64,000 nt of DNA from Campanula takesimana (GCA_026119855.1 JAOWBW010001311.1:124001-188000), one strand, 5' to 3'; counted from the stretch's first letter, positions 47,227 to 58,790 are shown. Made by a program: numbers and translations. The notes: generated from the letters alone by a model not told the origin.

Positions 47227-48270
47227 CTCCCTCCGTTCCAGAAAAGTTGCAACATTTTGCCATTTAGGGTATTCCAATTAAGTTGCACAAGTCCAAATAA
47301 GGAAACTCTTTTATCATTTTTTATTCATGGACCCCACTTAATTAACAAACAATTACACTCTTGCTTTTCTTAAACATCCCAACCTAATAAAGACTAATTA
47401 ACCCAATCCAATTAAATTCTATCACCAACCAACCCAACCCAATTACTCCTCGTCCTACCCACCTACTCAAGAAAATACTCTGGCCCCAAAACAAAAACCC
47501 AAATCGTTTCATTCTTCTCTTTGTTCTATTTTCAAACATCAAACCCTTACCCCTTTTACCTAAACTGCCGCCTTAAACCCGAGCCAAATCGGCCATGGAT
47601 TCGCCGTCCGTTGTTGATGGCGCCTACATCGGAGCTGAAGGTGACGACGACTATGAGTCGCAGATGCCGGATGATTGTTGGACGACGTATGATGAACCCT
47701 TTCCTCTCGTGCCACAGTACAATATAGATCTCTGAAAGTCGACAAAGATTCTTCAACTATCAACGATTGTTCTAAAAAATCTCTCGATGAAAGCAAGCCG
47801 TTTGTTTCTCCCTCTATTGATGAAAGTGTTTCTACGTTTTTTTCCTCCGTTGATGACAGTGTATTTATAGGCTAGTTCTAATTATCAGTAGTTGTAATTT
47901 GGGGGGAATTTAAAATTTGTTTAAAATTTTGTGTTTTCTGTGATTTGGAGGGAAATGAAATTTATTTAAAATTTACTTTTAGTTTTTATTTTTTGTTTCC
48001 AGTTTAGAGAAAATAAGTTCTTGCAGTAATAGGTTGTACGGTGCAAGTGTGATGGCATTTATCCAGTACAGGTAACTGTACTAGGTTTTAGTAAATTGTA
48101 GGGAAGTAAAGAGAGGGAAGGATTAAATCTTTAATCCAAAATTTTAACTTTTGCAAATCTCGTTGGTTCAGGGCCATAGTACAGCTGAGCATTACTTTAT
48201 GAATGTAAAACTATTTTCTTAATTTCTGTGCTTCCCCTTCCATGTTGCAACTTTCTCGGAACGGAGGAAA
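47227..48270. mobile_element. Long Stowaway/mariner-like element, 1,044 bp
   Basis: Ends CTCCCTCCGTTCCAGAAAAG and CTTTCTCGGAACGGAGGAAA with TA on both sides, and inner arms GTTGCAAC on both sides. It is four times the length of the other Stowaway elements here and contains an acidic 46-codon frame, so it may be a deletion derivative of an autonomous mariner-like element or carry captured DNA. Confidence 0.75.
47595..47735 (+). CDS. Small acidic ORF in the mariner-like element (46 aa)
   Basis: Begins MDSPSVVDGAYIGAEGDDD at an ATG in a G+C-rich patch unlike the AT-rich surroundings, and ends at a TGA. Frame-like text continues beyond the stop (SIDESV, SSVDDS). It could be the start of a lost transposase or a captured exon. 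No homologue is recognised and expression is doubtful. Confidence 0.25.
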   Translation: MDSPSVVDGAYIGAEGDDDYESQMPDDCWTTYDEPFPLVPQYNIDL

Positions 48271-48894
48271 TATATATTATATTTCAAACAGAGACCTCCT
48301 GTCCTCGTTAAGCTTAAGCTTGGTCACGATCACCTAGGACGGATTAATCCCAACGTTGACCATAGATCCATTGACCTTCTCTCGGGTGATCCTTTCAATA
48401 TGGATAACCCACTTGCCACAGTACACCTGAACAACCTTACCTTCACGGCCCTTGTATGTCCCACAGACAATCTGAACCTCGTCGTCTTAGCGGTCGGGAA
48501 CAGAGCGGACATTGTACTTGGACGCGATGGACTGGGGAGGTAAAGTGAGCCTTGCGGCGAGAGCTCGAAACACGGGGGTTGTATTTCATTTTGCCCTCGC
48601 CAGATTGGAGAGTTGAGAGGGGTTGTGCAACCCAATTGAAAAAACCATTGGAGTGATTCGATATTACCATAGGACTGTAAATTAAATTAAGAAGGGAAAA
48701 GAATATTTCTAGAATATCCCATCTAATTACTTGGAATTCAAGACACTTGTTAAATGGCTCACAAATGAAATAGCAAAAAGACCATTCTGTCCAACTTTCT
48801 ATTTATAGATCCGTTCTTGGCAGGAAGACAAAAATGGTATACTTTGCTGCCTTTATATATAGAGAGATGTGTGGGCAACGATCATTTTCTTAAC

Positions 48895-50905
48895 GAGTAA
48901 ACTACCAAATTGACCCGCGTACTACTCCAGATTTTCAGTTTTACCTCCGTACTAACGAAACAACAAAAATAACATGCGTACTATTGATAAAATAACAAAA
49001 CTAACCAAAATTGTTAACAATGTTAATTAAAGTTAACGGATGATAATATTTTAACAAATATCAGTATCAAAAAATTTCAAACTGCCCCAAACCAAACAGA
49101 CTCCTAACTCCCATATCTGAGTACTAAAATGACATATCTACCCTGAAAGAGTATGAAATACTCTTATATTTAGTTTTGTATCTTTGTGATTCTGATTTAA
49201 TTAATGTATATATTTAGAGTTTATTTATTTTAGGAATTAGTTGTAATTATTTAGGAATAGTTTATTTTAGGATAATTATTATTATTTTGATTTACTTGAC
49301 TAACCTACTAATGTTTATCTTTGGTTAGTATTTTGTATTTTAGGTGTTTTATTTTAGGAAGACTCTCATATGGAAAGAAGGATTTCTTGGAGTGTAAGGA
49401 GCGGCCAAGCCTTGTATAAATACAAGCCGACTCCTTCATTGATTTGGACGAATTTACAGAGTATTATAAGAGAGTCTTTTGTTTTTTCTTGAGGTTCTTG
49501 TTCATCAAGAACTCAAGTATTTTTATGTTTAGTCTATTCAAGATAGAATAGGTTTTGATCTTTTAATTGTTTTTGTTTCTTTCATCCTTTTGTACTCTGA
49601 AAGAGTTTTAGTAATGAAAGTTTTCCAGCAAGGTATTTCTTGCTGAAGTGTTTAATCAGTTTTAATTTCCGCTGCGTTTGTTTCTGTGTTTCTGAGTTTC
49701 TGGTCGTCGCCAACTGACAGGACAACTGTCTGGACAACTGTTAGCACGTTTGAATACACAGTTGTTCACACAGTCGGTCAATTCCCAGAACAGTCCTAGC
49801 CGCTTAATTTCTTTCATACCCTTTTTCTAACATCACCAGCATCGCCATCTTACCCAGTCCATCACCGCCATTAAAATCAAATACCACCACTACTCAAATC
49901 AAACACCGACATATTCAAATCAACCACCATCACTCTGCCAACCACACAACCAACTTCTCCAATTCATAAGATTCAAAATCCAACACATCTTCAAACAAAC
50001 CCATATAACATTATCCGAAATAAAGCTCTTATTTTACACAAATCTAGTCCAAAGACACCATAAACCCCCAATTTCAGAAGCTGAAACCATCGTTTCAAAA
50101 TCATTGTTCAATCTACCCTTAAGGAAATTTTAGAGGAACGACCAGATATCAGTTGAGTGGTCGGAAGGGTTGCCGGCGCTTTTGGTGGAGTAGGCAAATA
50201 GAGGCCAGTTCGATTAGGGGTGTTTTCAGAGGAGATGTTGCCGGCGATTTTGATAGAGTGCGAGTTCGATTAGGGTCTGCAGAGGAGATGTCGCGGGATG
50301 GAGAAAGTGGGATTGCGTGAAGAGGATGATGCCGACGATAGAATTCAATGGAGGCCATTGTTAAGAAGTAGATGGCAAGAGAAGTTTGCAATCAAACCGA
50401 GACGTTGCTGCTGAGCGTTGGTGGTCGGTATGAGATGGCTAGGAAGTGGCCTGTTGGGTGAAGGTCGGATCCTGAGTATTCTTGCAGAAGGCCGGAGACA
50501 AGGAGAAACGCATAGCAAGAGATATAGAGCGAGGGAGGAGACGAGAATTTTTTCGAACTAAGGGAGGAGACGAGTTAGGGATTTAAATTGAGCTGTTTTT
50601 CTTTCCTTATAGCTGGTGTGAGTCTGTGAGAGAGGGTGTAAGGTTTGGAATCGGAGGGTAAATATGTCATTTTAGTACTCCGTTATGGGAGTTAGGAGTC
50701 TGTTTGTCTATGGGGCAATTTGGAATTTTTTGATACTAATATATGTTAAAATATTGACGTCTGTTAACTTTAATTAACATTGTTAACAATTTTGGTTAAT
50801 TTTGCTATTTTATCAATAGTACGCGTGTTACTTTTGTTGTTTCGTTAGTACGGTGGTAAAACTGAAAATCTGGAGTAGTACGCGGATCAATTTGGTAGTT
50901 TACTC
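48895..50905. mobile_element. MULE with 250-bp terminal inverted repeats and 10-bp target duplication
   Basis: The left TIR (48895-49143) begins GAGTAAACTACCAAATTGA and pairs with the right TIR (about 50655-50905). The flanks carry TTTTCTTAAC on both sides (48885-48894 and 50906-50915), in the size range of Mutator duplications. No transposase remains. A solo LTR lies just inside the left TIR. The rest of the interior (49860-50640) is gene-like in composition with no recognised domain, so a Pack-MULE is possible. Confidence 0.9.
49144..49816 (+). mobile_element. Solo LTR nested in the MULE
   Basis: Ends TGAAAG and CTTTCA are perfect inverted tips, with the 5-bp duplication TACCC on each side (49139-49143 and 49817-49821). 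A TATAAATACAAG box lies at about 49417 and CCGCTGCGTTTG near 49669, both typical of Copia LTRs. Length is 673 bp. Without it, the MULE's left TIR reads on continuously. Confidence 0.88.
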
Positions 50906-50915
50906 TTTTCTTAAC

Positions 50916-51830
50916 TAAAGTTAACTTCGAATCCAATTTTTAATTGAATTGAACTGATTACAAAAAACAAAAACAAAAAAAAAATGAATGTGGAAACGAA
51001 AAAATTGCAAATAGTTGGTAAAACATGGGTGAGTTAATAGTCATTTTCATCCTTAACTTATGCAACATTTTCTTCTTTTGGTCAGTAAACAATTTTTTTC
51101 GATTTGGTCCTTATCATATGCATTTCGTGAACTATGAAGTCCTTCCATCACATTATTGTCGATCACTAAATTTGATGAAGTGGCTTTTTATACGATGTCA
51201 CCCTTTTAACTTACGTAGCAGTGTACATATAAAAATTTGCTAAAGTGAAATTGTGTCAAGCCCAAAATAATTTTCTAAATCGTTATAAAATTGTTTTGGA
51301 TTTACTTAAAAATGATAATAACGTAAAAATAAGTAATTTATTAATAATATTTTTAATTTAAAATAAAATATTAAAAAAACCAAAATTTTGAGTTTTTCCT
51401 ATTCTTTTTGTCATTGTTAACTGATGTTAAGAAGACCAAAAACCCACCAAATAGAGTCGCTTGATGGACTGGGATCACTTTTAGTTAATATGCTAGCAAT
51501 ATTGTTGTCCACACCCCTGCTTGATTTGAAAATAAAGCAAAGGCTTCAAGTAAGAGAATTTAAATTCATGACCCTAAGTACATCATGAAAACTTCAAGGT
51601 AGTAAAGTGGAATTAATTAGGCTAGATTGGTAAAAAAAAATCTTTTCTACCAATAATGGAAAGTATTACTCCAATTTAACTTTATATTCACTCCTTCTCA
51701 TTCTTAAGATTCATGTAGTGATGTTTTGAAACAAGTAAAGACTACAATAAAAGGCTCAAATTTATCATTCTTAAGATTCATGTAGTGATGTTTTGAGCAG
51801 GTTAACATTGTACGACCTCGCACTATGAAA
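50916..51830. other. Intergenic DNA, nothing recognised
   Basis: AT-rich without sustained frames. A short direct repeat ATTCTTAAGATTCATGTAGT (51701 and 51768) lies near the end, just before a CT microsatellite at 51832-51862. Confidence 0.4.
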
Positions 51831-51865
<35 letters not shown>

Positions 51866-51939
51866 AAGGCAATACTTCAAATTTGTTCGTGTTGTGGTAC
51901 ATACAGAAAAAATGATTACATGGATATGAAGTCTGAAGT

Positions 51940-53960
51940 CAAGATGCAAGGAATACAAAGAAAGAGCAATACTAGAGTTAAAAAGATGCAAAGGTGAAAG
52001 GCATCCCATCAAGAAGTGAAGGCTAGAGTTCAAATTCATTACTAAGTATTTATTAGGTTAATGAACTCATAAAAAAAATGGCTAGCCATTTTAGGGCAAT
52101 GTTTGTGGCTATTAAAATGGGTAGTATCAAACTTCTTACCCTATTTTTAGTAGCGACAATTACAAATCAATACAACGTACTACACTCTTTGTTACACAAA
52201 AGGTAACCTACTCTTCTTTAACAACATAATGAAACGTACTTTCAAGTCGGGTTACAAATAATGCAACTCAGTTGGATGAAGTTAAATTTCACTAACGGAA
52301 TGAATGAACTCGTTAAATAAATTACGTCCGTTAATGAAGTCATACCCATTTCATCATCATCCTCATTTCATCTCTATTCATGAACCAAATTCAAACCAAA
52401 TGCAATGTTGAAAAGTGAATCCAAAAATTTCAACACAAAAAAAAACCCAAAATCAAACCTAAATCGAACATAAACTCAAATCAAAACTGAAAAATCTGAA
52501 CCCTAAGCAAATCGGATTGAACACAACTCAAATCACAAGTGGAAATTTCGAACCCTAGGCAAAATCGACTTGAATCCTAGGCAAAATTGAAGGCGGAATC
52601 GCAAAGATAAGCCAAAACAATGGCGAAAGGGGCATCAATCCAGATTGCTCTGCTTCAACGCCATTGCAATCATTGCCGGAGACGAGCATTCTTCAAAATC
52701 GAAGTGTTGAAGCATCCTCTGTTCCATGAACTCGAATGACATTTCGTGGGCAACAACAATGGAGGTGATTTGGTGGTTGCTTCAGTATCGATTTTGAAAA
52801 CCCAGATTCGAAAATTAGGGCTTAAGGAAGAGGACAACCAACCTCATTAAGTAAGGTAACAAATGTTAATTTTATTTAACGGGTGTTAGTATTGTGCTTA
52901 TGCCGTTGACATTTCAGTTAACTTTTTAACGTCGTTATGATGTGTTCCATTATATGTAACACAATGATAAAGTACATTTCATTAAGATGTCAAATCGTAG
53001 TACGTTGCATTGATTGTAACAAACGCGATAGTACGTTACCCTACTTTGTCGTTCGCCCATTTTTAGTAAGACGACATTTATTTTGGGACAAACGAAAATG
53101 GAAAGTAGTAGGACATTTATTTCGGGACAGAAGGAGTAGTAGTAAATCAAAAACAATAAACATGAGGCAAGAAATTCAGAGAAGATAAAAGAAGTACTAA
53201 CCTGAGATATCATCCCAAAATCGCTTCCCTTTTGGGGGAAGTGGTGTGAGCGAATGTGATCCTGAAAACTTGCCCATTGCTAATAAGTTGGGTGTAATTA
53301 TAAAGGTGAGAACTTAATGAAGAATTTCAGAGTGTATTAGGAGCAGCCACAAATAATATGTTCAAGGAGAACATGCAATAACGGAGACACTGCCCTGCAT
53401 AAGACCGCCAATAAAGTCGAGAATAAGGTAATAAGATTTATGTTACAAAGTCCCTTGTTGACTCATTAATCAAGAAGATAATGAGCGATTCAAGCTATGC
53501 CCCCATACACTGTGCAGCAAGACATGATCATCATGCAGACAAGGATTCAACACAGGTGATAAAATTGGAAACGATAGTTCAAATCATGAACACAAGTAGG
53601 TCAAATATATCGGGAATTTGTTAGACAAGATGCCAGAGCAATTACCATTACAATAAGCACATATTCACATTTTATGCAGTAACCATAGAGATCTAGTGTA
53701 ATGCCTCAGCTTACAAAAGCGGAAATATGGATTGCAATATGCTGCCAGGCAGACTAGCAACCTGGAAGTAGCAATTATAATTAAGAGATACTCTCTTGCG
53801 AATAGTAGTAGATATGTAATGATTTTTTGCATACAAATCACATTTATATTAAACAAACAATCAAAAAGGTTCAAATTCCTTAGCATATTCCTCACACTAC
53901 CTTCCTGAAAATAACATACCTCAATGTCAAGACATAATAAACAATTAGTTTCTCAATTAG
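51940..53960. repeat. Duplicated 3' flank of PPR unit C
   Basis: Segments at 51955-52080, 53190-53430 and 53640-53960 match flanks of units B and D in the same order (GAGCAATACTAGAG, AGGTTAATGAACTCATAAA, GGAGCAGCCACAAA, AAACAAACAATCA). Unit-specific insertions interrupt them, including the element at 52150-53060. Confidence 0.8.
52150..53060. mobile_element. Diverged long-TIR (MULE-like) element in the unit C flank
   Basis: The left arm (CGACAATTACAAATCAATAC, AACGTACTAC, ATAATGAAACGTACTTTC) is mirrored on the right (GTAGTACGTTGCATTGATTGTAA, AAGTACATTTCATTA). The interior contains AACCTAAATCG-type, gene-like text around 52600-52830. The duplication was not identified. Remnants of a Stowaway end adjoin it at 53060-53140. 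Confidence 0.5.
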
Positions 53961-53973
53961 CACAGCCCCGTTA

Positions 53974-55821
53974 TCATTCTATAGGCTTCTCCGGTGTTGG
54001 ACTGGAATTTTGAATTTTATCCGTACGCACAAGTATAACAAACTTTCTGACCATGTTGAGTAAAATAGGATCTTGCCCTTCAGCTCGTAGTATAGCAAGT
54101 AACATCGAGTGAGTTTTAGTGTCAAGCGAGAAACACTTTTCAACCAGCTCCCCAAGAAGTGTCACTGCCTCATCAACATGTTTCACCTTCAGAATTCCAC
54201 GGAGAAAAATATTGTAAGTAGCATTATTTGGTACGCAACCACCCTCTTCCATTTTGATGATCAATTCTTTTGCTTTTCCTACAAGACCTTCTTGACAAAG
54301 ACTACCTACAAGCGTGTTATATGTCCAAACATTAGGCTGCAAACCTTTGAAGCAAAGTTCACCGAAAAGATCGCTAGCAGTATCAAACATCCCACTCATG
54401 CTAGTAGCATGAATGAGAATGTTGTAAATGATAACATTACAATTTGAACCACGAGTTTCCATCGAACGAAACAAAGACAATGCTTCCGCAATCTGGTTGT
54501 TTTTGCACATCCCGTCAAGGACGATAGCGTAAGTTTGAAGATTAGGAGTTATTCCATCAGCTTGCATCTCAACAAGTAGATCCTGAGCAGATGAACATTT
54601 ACCCAAGCGAAACATGCCCTGCAACAGGGTGTTATAAATAGCTACATTGGGTTTCAATCCCATGCGAATAACCTCCCGAAACAAATGGATCGCCTCATCA
54701 ATCTTTCCGCTCTTGCAATAGCCATTAATAAGAGTGGTATAACTAACTATGTTTGGAATAAGGCCCCTATTCACCATGGATTTGAGTATTTTATTTGCCT
54801 TACTCATTTGCCCTTGCATGCAATACCCATCCAGTAGTGCATTATAAGTAACTACGCCTGGAGTCTCACCGTATTGAATCATTTTGAGGATGATATCCTC
54901 GGCCTCTTTCATCTTCCCTTCCTTGCAATATGCATCCACCAATATATTATAAGTATGTAAATTAGGATAAATTTGTGTCTTGCACATTTCGTCTAGCATC
55001 TGCGTGACCTCTCTCCAACGACTCGAGTGACATAGACCCTGAATCAAGCAGCTGTATGTAACAACATTGGGCAAAATGCTTTTATCAATCATCTCTTGCA
55101 GGAGTTTTAAAGCATCGTCAATCATTCCGTCTCTGCACAGACCATCAATAATTGTGCTGTAGGATATCAAGTCAGCTGTAAAACCTACTTCTTCAATTGC
55201 TCTGAGTAGGCCAATAGCCATGGTTGTTTTCCCAGTTTTGCATAGGCCATTTATAATAGTCCCGTGAGTAACTGCTGTGGGTTCACAAATTCTCTGTCGC
55301 ACTAATTTCTTGAATAGTTCTGCAGCCTCAACAATCCTACCTTCTAAAGTGAGACCCTTTATAAGAGTGTTAAAAGTCACAATGTCAGGCACATAACCAA
55401 GCTTGAAGATGAGGCCCAACATGGCAAACCCATAACTCAACTGATTCAAATGGCAATAGCAATTAATGGCAATGTTGAAGGTGTGTAAATCTGAAATACC
55501 CAGCAAAAGCAATTTATTCAAAAGAGAAAGAGCTGGTGAAAAATGATCCATCTTGACAAGGACGGAAATGAGATGGTTAAAATGTCGGACGGGAGAGCAG
55601 GGTTGTGTTTGAAGCATTTGGTCGAACAGTTGGAGGGCATGGTCGAGTTTGGTAATTTGGTTGAATGCGCAGTAAGGGGAATGATTAGGAGGGATTGTTG
55701 AAAGAGTAGAGAAGGGGATTGGGGATATAAGACGGGAAATAGAAGTAGGATTGGGATAACTTTTTAATACGAGAAATTGTCGGCGGCAAGAGATGAATAA
55801 TGCCATAACACTCATTCTCAC
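53974..55821 (-). CDS. Restorer-of-fertility-like P-class PPR protein (615 aa)
   Basis: Intronless frame with an N-terminus rich in Ser and Arg and poor in acids (residues 1-50), as expected for a mitochondrial targeting peptide. Fourteen 35-residue P-type repeats follow (about residues 78-568), with typical text such as VVTYSCLIQGLCH and SYTTLINGYCKSGK, then a short tail. Such proteins bind organellar RNA one base per repeat. The RFL clade, with tandem copies and repeats of this style, includes restorers of cytoplasmic male sterility. The code residues (positions 5 and 35), read from repeat 1, are ND, ND, NT, GD, SN, SN, NG, NN, TN, NN, AN, NN, NN, ND. It is the only complete member of the local cluster. 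No stop or frameshift was seen. The start is the first of three nearby Met codons. Confidence 0.93.
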   Translation of the reverse strand: MRMSVMALFISCRRQFLVLKSYPNPTSISRLISPIPFSTLSTIPPNHSPYCAFNQITKLDHALQLFDQMLQTQPCSPVRHFNHLISVLVKMDHFSPALSLLNKLLLLGISDLHTFNIAINCYCHLNQLSYGFAMLGLIFKLGYVPDIVTFNTLIKGLTLEGRIVEAAELFKKLVRQRICEPTAVTHGTIINGLCKTGKTTMAIGLLRAIEEVGFTADLISYSTIIDGLCRDGMIDDALKLLQEMIDKSILPNVVTYSCLIQGLCHSSRWREVTQMLDEMCKTQIYPNLHTYNILVDAYCKEGKMKEAEDIILKMIQYGETPGVVTYNALLDGYCMQGQMSKANKILKSMVNRGLIPNIVSYTTLINGYCKSGKIDEAIHLFREVIRMGLKPNVAIYNTLLQGMFRLGKCSSAQDLLVEMQADGITPNLQTYAIVLDGMCKNNQIAEALSLFRSMETRGSNCNVIIYNILIHATSMSGMFDTASDLFGELCFKGLQPNVWTYNTLVGSLCQEGLVGKAKELIIKMEEGGCVPNNATYNIFLRGILKVKHVDEAVTLLGELVEKCFSLDTKTHSMLLAILRAEGQDPILLNMVRKFVILVRTDKIQNSSPTPEKPIE

Positions 55822-55887
55822 TGCCTTGGGGGTTTTCTTGTCAAAAACGACTTTATGGAAAGTGGAGAGAGAAGGTTAGGGGCAACT

Positions 55888-57305
55888 CCCATTAAAACCC
55901 TAATGTGATATACCACCCTCCCAAACGAACCCTGATGTTTTTTTTTTTCGTCAGATCAGGCCTTGAAGTGTAAAAAACTCGCCAGTTAGGGTCTTTTTGA
56001 AGGAATTCGTTAAAAATTCCGTTAAAAAGCATGTGCCATGCACATGTCTAACAAAATTGGTTAGTTTGAAGTTGAAATTTCTTTAAAGGGGGTTAAATGA
56101 CATAATTTAAAACTGATGTGAGGTCTAGACAAAAAAAAGAGAGAAAAACAGACCAATTCTTTATTCAATTTGGTGAATTGTACAGAGAGGAGAGGAAAAA
56201 ATCAAGGCTTTGAAATTGGGGATGTTCCGTTCAATCCCGACGGTTGGGGACCGTCGGAATCTTCCTCCCCTCTCCTCCCCAACCATCCCGTCAACGTTTT
56301 GTTTGCCCCCTCTCCCTCTCCGACAAGTTAGACCACATTGTAGATTGGACTCGGTCCAATTTCAATAACCCTAACGGCTCCAACCATCCCGTCGACGTGA
56401 CCGGCTTGACCACGCTAACCGCTACAGTGGTAACAATTAGCGACGTGAAGCCGTCGTTCTCAAGTCGTCAGTTGATATCCAGCCAGAATGATAACGTTCT
56501 CAAAGCTCTCCTTCACCGTGCCGGAACTGGAAGACCTGCTCATCTGCGGCGGCCTTGAAGGAACGAAAATTGGGGGGGGGGGGTGTGCGGAGATTGAGGG
56601 TAGATGGGGACGTGAGGATTAGGTCGGTGGTGGAGGGAGGTGGAAAGAGAGAGGATGGAGAGGGCGGCCATGGTTGATACTTGACAGAAGAGTTGGAATG
56701 GTGATGGTAAGGGCACCGGTGGTGTAGGAAGAAGACGTCTGGGAAGAATTAAAGGATTTTTTTTCTTTTTGTTTGCAAAAGGGTGAAATATGGTTTAAAA
56801 GGTTTTTATATACTAAATTAATCATAAAGACATTCTACAATTAATTGTTGTATAACATAATTTTTCTTGCTTCAAAAATATAAATTATTCTAAAATTTAA
56901 TAATTTTTTGAGCATATTTTCCTTCTAAAAAAAACTTTTAAAGCATATCTAAAATTTAATTTTTCTTGTAAATAGTGATAATTACTTTATTTTGTTTTAA
57001 AATTCAATTGTTTGATTTTTTTATTTAATATTTTGAAAATAACTTAAATAAATTTTATTTAATATTTTGATTTTCAGTATTATTAAGTTTGAATTTTTCA
57101 TTAAGCCCCTTGAAATAAATTTCAACTTCAAACTAACCAATTTTGTTAGACATGTGCATGGCACATGCTTTTTAACGGAATTTTTAACGAATTCCGTCAA
57201 AAGGCCCTAACCGGCGAGTTTTTTACACTTCAAGGCCTGATATGGCGAAAAAAAAACATCAGGGTTCGTTGGGAGGGTGGTATATCACTTTAGGGTCTAA
57301 ATTGT
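55888..57305. mobile_element. Long-TIR (MULE-like) element upstream of PPR gene C
   Basis: Arms of about 205 bp (55888-56096 and 57102-57305) are inverted and about 90% alike by eye, sharing GTGATATACCACCCTCCC, CCTTGAAGTGTAAAAAACTC and AAGCATGTGCCATGCACATG. The interior carries a 104-codon plus-strand frame (56244-56558) in G+C-rich DNA that I do not recognise. The left end is about 65 bp from the PPR start codon, so it may form part of the promoter or leader. The target duplication is unclear. Confidence 0.7.
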
Positions 57306-58790
57306 CATTAACCCTATTAACAAGTTACGTTTTTTTTAATGATTTTGGTTGGAAAACCCCGTTAAATGATCACGTGCAACTCACGTGTCATTTAACAGAT
57401 GATGTTTTCGAAATCTTCACATGGCTTTTCGTCTATTCTCATGGATAATATATTAAGGCAAAAAAAAAAAAATGTGTTTAAAAAACCCTTTTCTCCTTCC
57501 CTCCCACACGACACCAACACACGCACAACCACCCTCTCCCCTCTCCACCTGAAAAACCCTCCCTCCCCTCCCCGGCAGCCACCCCCTCCCTCATCAATCC
57601 TCCCTAGATTATTCCCCCTCTCATGTTAACTACATAATTCACACATACTCCCTCCGTCTCAGCACAAGTAGGACTAGAGGAGTGGGCACAATAATTAAGA
57701 GAAAGTAGTGAATGTCTGGTAGAAAATGAAGAGAGAAAATGAGTGGGGGTAAATAGTAGTGTTAGTTGAATAAAATGAGTGGTGGAAAATGAAGAGAGAG
57801 AATGAGTTGGGTTAAATAGTGGGGTTGATTGAATATAAATATAATAAAACATTTCCATTTTAGGTAGTCTCAATTGTTCTGGGACGTCCTAAAAGGGAAA
57901 GAAGTCCTACTTGTGATGTGACAGAGGGAGTATACACTTTCTCTCTCTATCCTCCCCATTTCGATCACCCCTCACCTTCTTCTGCTCTGGCGACCCCTTC
58001 AATTCCCACCCAAATCCGGCCGTCCTACATAAGGCTAGATCTAAACCTTTAAACCCCACTCCCTCGCAAGCTCGCCGCCCCCTATTTTTCAGACTTGTTT
58101 CTAAACTTCCCCAAGCCCCTCCCCCACTTTTTTTTTTTAAAACCCAATTGCAGATTATGTAATATTAATGGCTTTAATGTTGATGGTTTTAATGTTGGTG
58201 AGCATGTGCGTCTGCTCTTGTGTGTGCGCACGTCTAGGTGTGTTTGTGTAGGGGTGTTGGTGGCTTAGGTGGCTGGTGTGGGTGTTTGGTGGCCGCGATG
58301 GCGGCGGCAGTGGCATCTGAATGGTGGTGTCGGAAGGTGGTGATTGGTGGTTGGTATGGATTGGTGGGTGAATGGAAGGTGGTGAGTGTTGGTTATGGTG
58401 GAGATAGTGGTGGGTTTGAGTTTTAAAGAAATGATGGTTGTTGGTTTGTTCAATAAAATCAAATGCAACAATTGTGCATAATGGTGTGTTGTACATTTAA
58501 ATGTTAATTTTTTATATTTAAATATATTAGTATTTCAATTTTGGCCATCCATTTTAATTCTACTTGCATTAAAACAACAGTGAAATAATTTTTGGTCAAA
58601 ACATCCTTCGTTAAATGATATGTGAGTTGCATGTGATCATTTAACGGAGTTTTTTTTTTTGACGAAAATTGTTAAAACCCATAATTTGTTAGCAGGGTGA
58701 CAATATTGGGGCGTAAATTGTAAATAGTAAAACTTTGGGTTCCACATTGCAAAGAGACCCTATAATTCGGGCCTAAAATGCAATTAGCCA
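57290..58790. mobile_element. Second long-TIR element, adjoining the first
   Basis: The left arm (about 57305-57415: CCGTTAAATGATCACGTGCA, CTCACGTGTCATTTAAC) is mirrored by the right arm (about 58605-58740: CGTTAAATGATATGTGAG, TGCATGTGATCATTTAACGG). The interior is C-rich, gene-like sequence (57480-57620 and 57950-58450) split by a Stowaway MITE. Its left end abuts or overlaps the right end of the preceding element. Confidence 0.6.
57648..57930. mobile_element. Stowaway MITE nested in the long-TIR element
   Basis: CTCCCTCCGTCTCAGCACAA and GTGACAGAGGGAG ends between TA dinucleotides, with arms GTAGGACTAGAGG on the left and GTCCTAC on the right. The interior matches the copy at 35914-36173. 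Confidence 0.85.

Larger units (their letters stand above)
46478..48290. mobile_element. Solo LTR inside RPL26 pseudogene, hit by two later elements
   Basis: Runs from TGTTGGGAG to TTTCAAACA with the 5-bp duplication GAGAC on both sides (46473-46477 and 48291-48295). Subtracting the hAT (46566-46832) and the mariner-like element (47227-48270) leaves about 0.5 kb of LTR. The RPL26 frame is continuous across the site once one duplication is removed, which supports the boundaries. Confidence 0.85.
46401..48589 (-). pseudogene. RPL26: RPL26 processed pseudogene, split by a solo LTR
   Basis: The minus strand from the ATG at 48589 reads MKYNPRVSSSRRKAHFT, then in another frame KYNVRSVP, GREGKVVQVYCGKWVIHIER and VNVGINPS. 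This is the 60S ribosomal protein L26 with no introns, an internal deletion, and in-frame stops (for example in PDR*DDE). The last part (SLLDRKAKARAVV, 46401-46477) resumes beyond an inserted LTR. Intron loss and decay indicate a retrocopy. Confidence 0.88.

Noticed and set aside
54109..54447. Plus-strand ORF of 112 codons
   Set aside because: Antisense shadow of the PPR coding sequence; a similar shadow occurs at 44386.
58155..58496. Overlapping His/Pro-rich and Gly/Trp-rich ORFs
   Set aside because: Low-complexity sequence in both frames inside a transposable element, with no domain.
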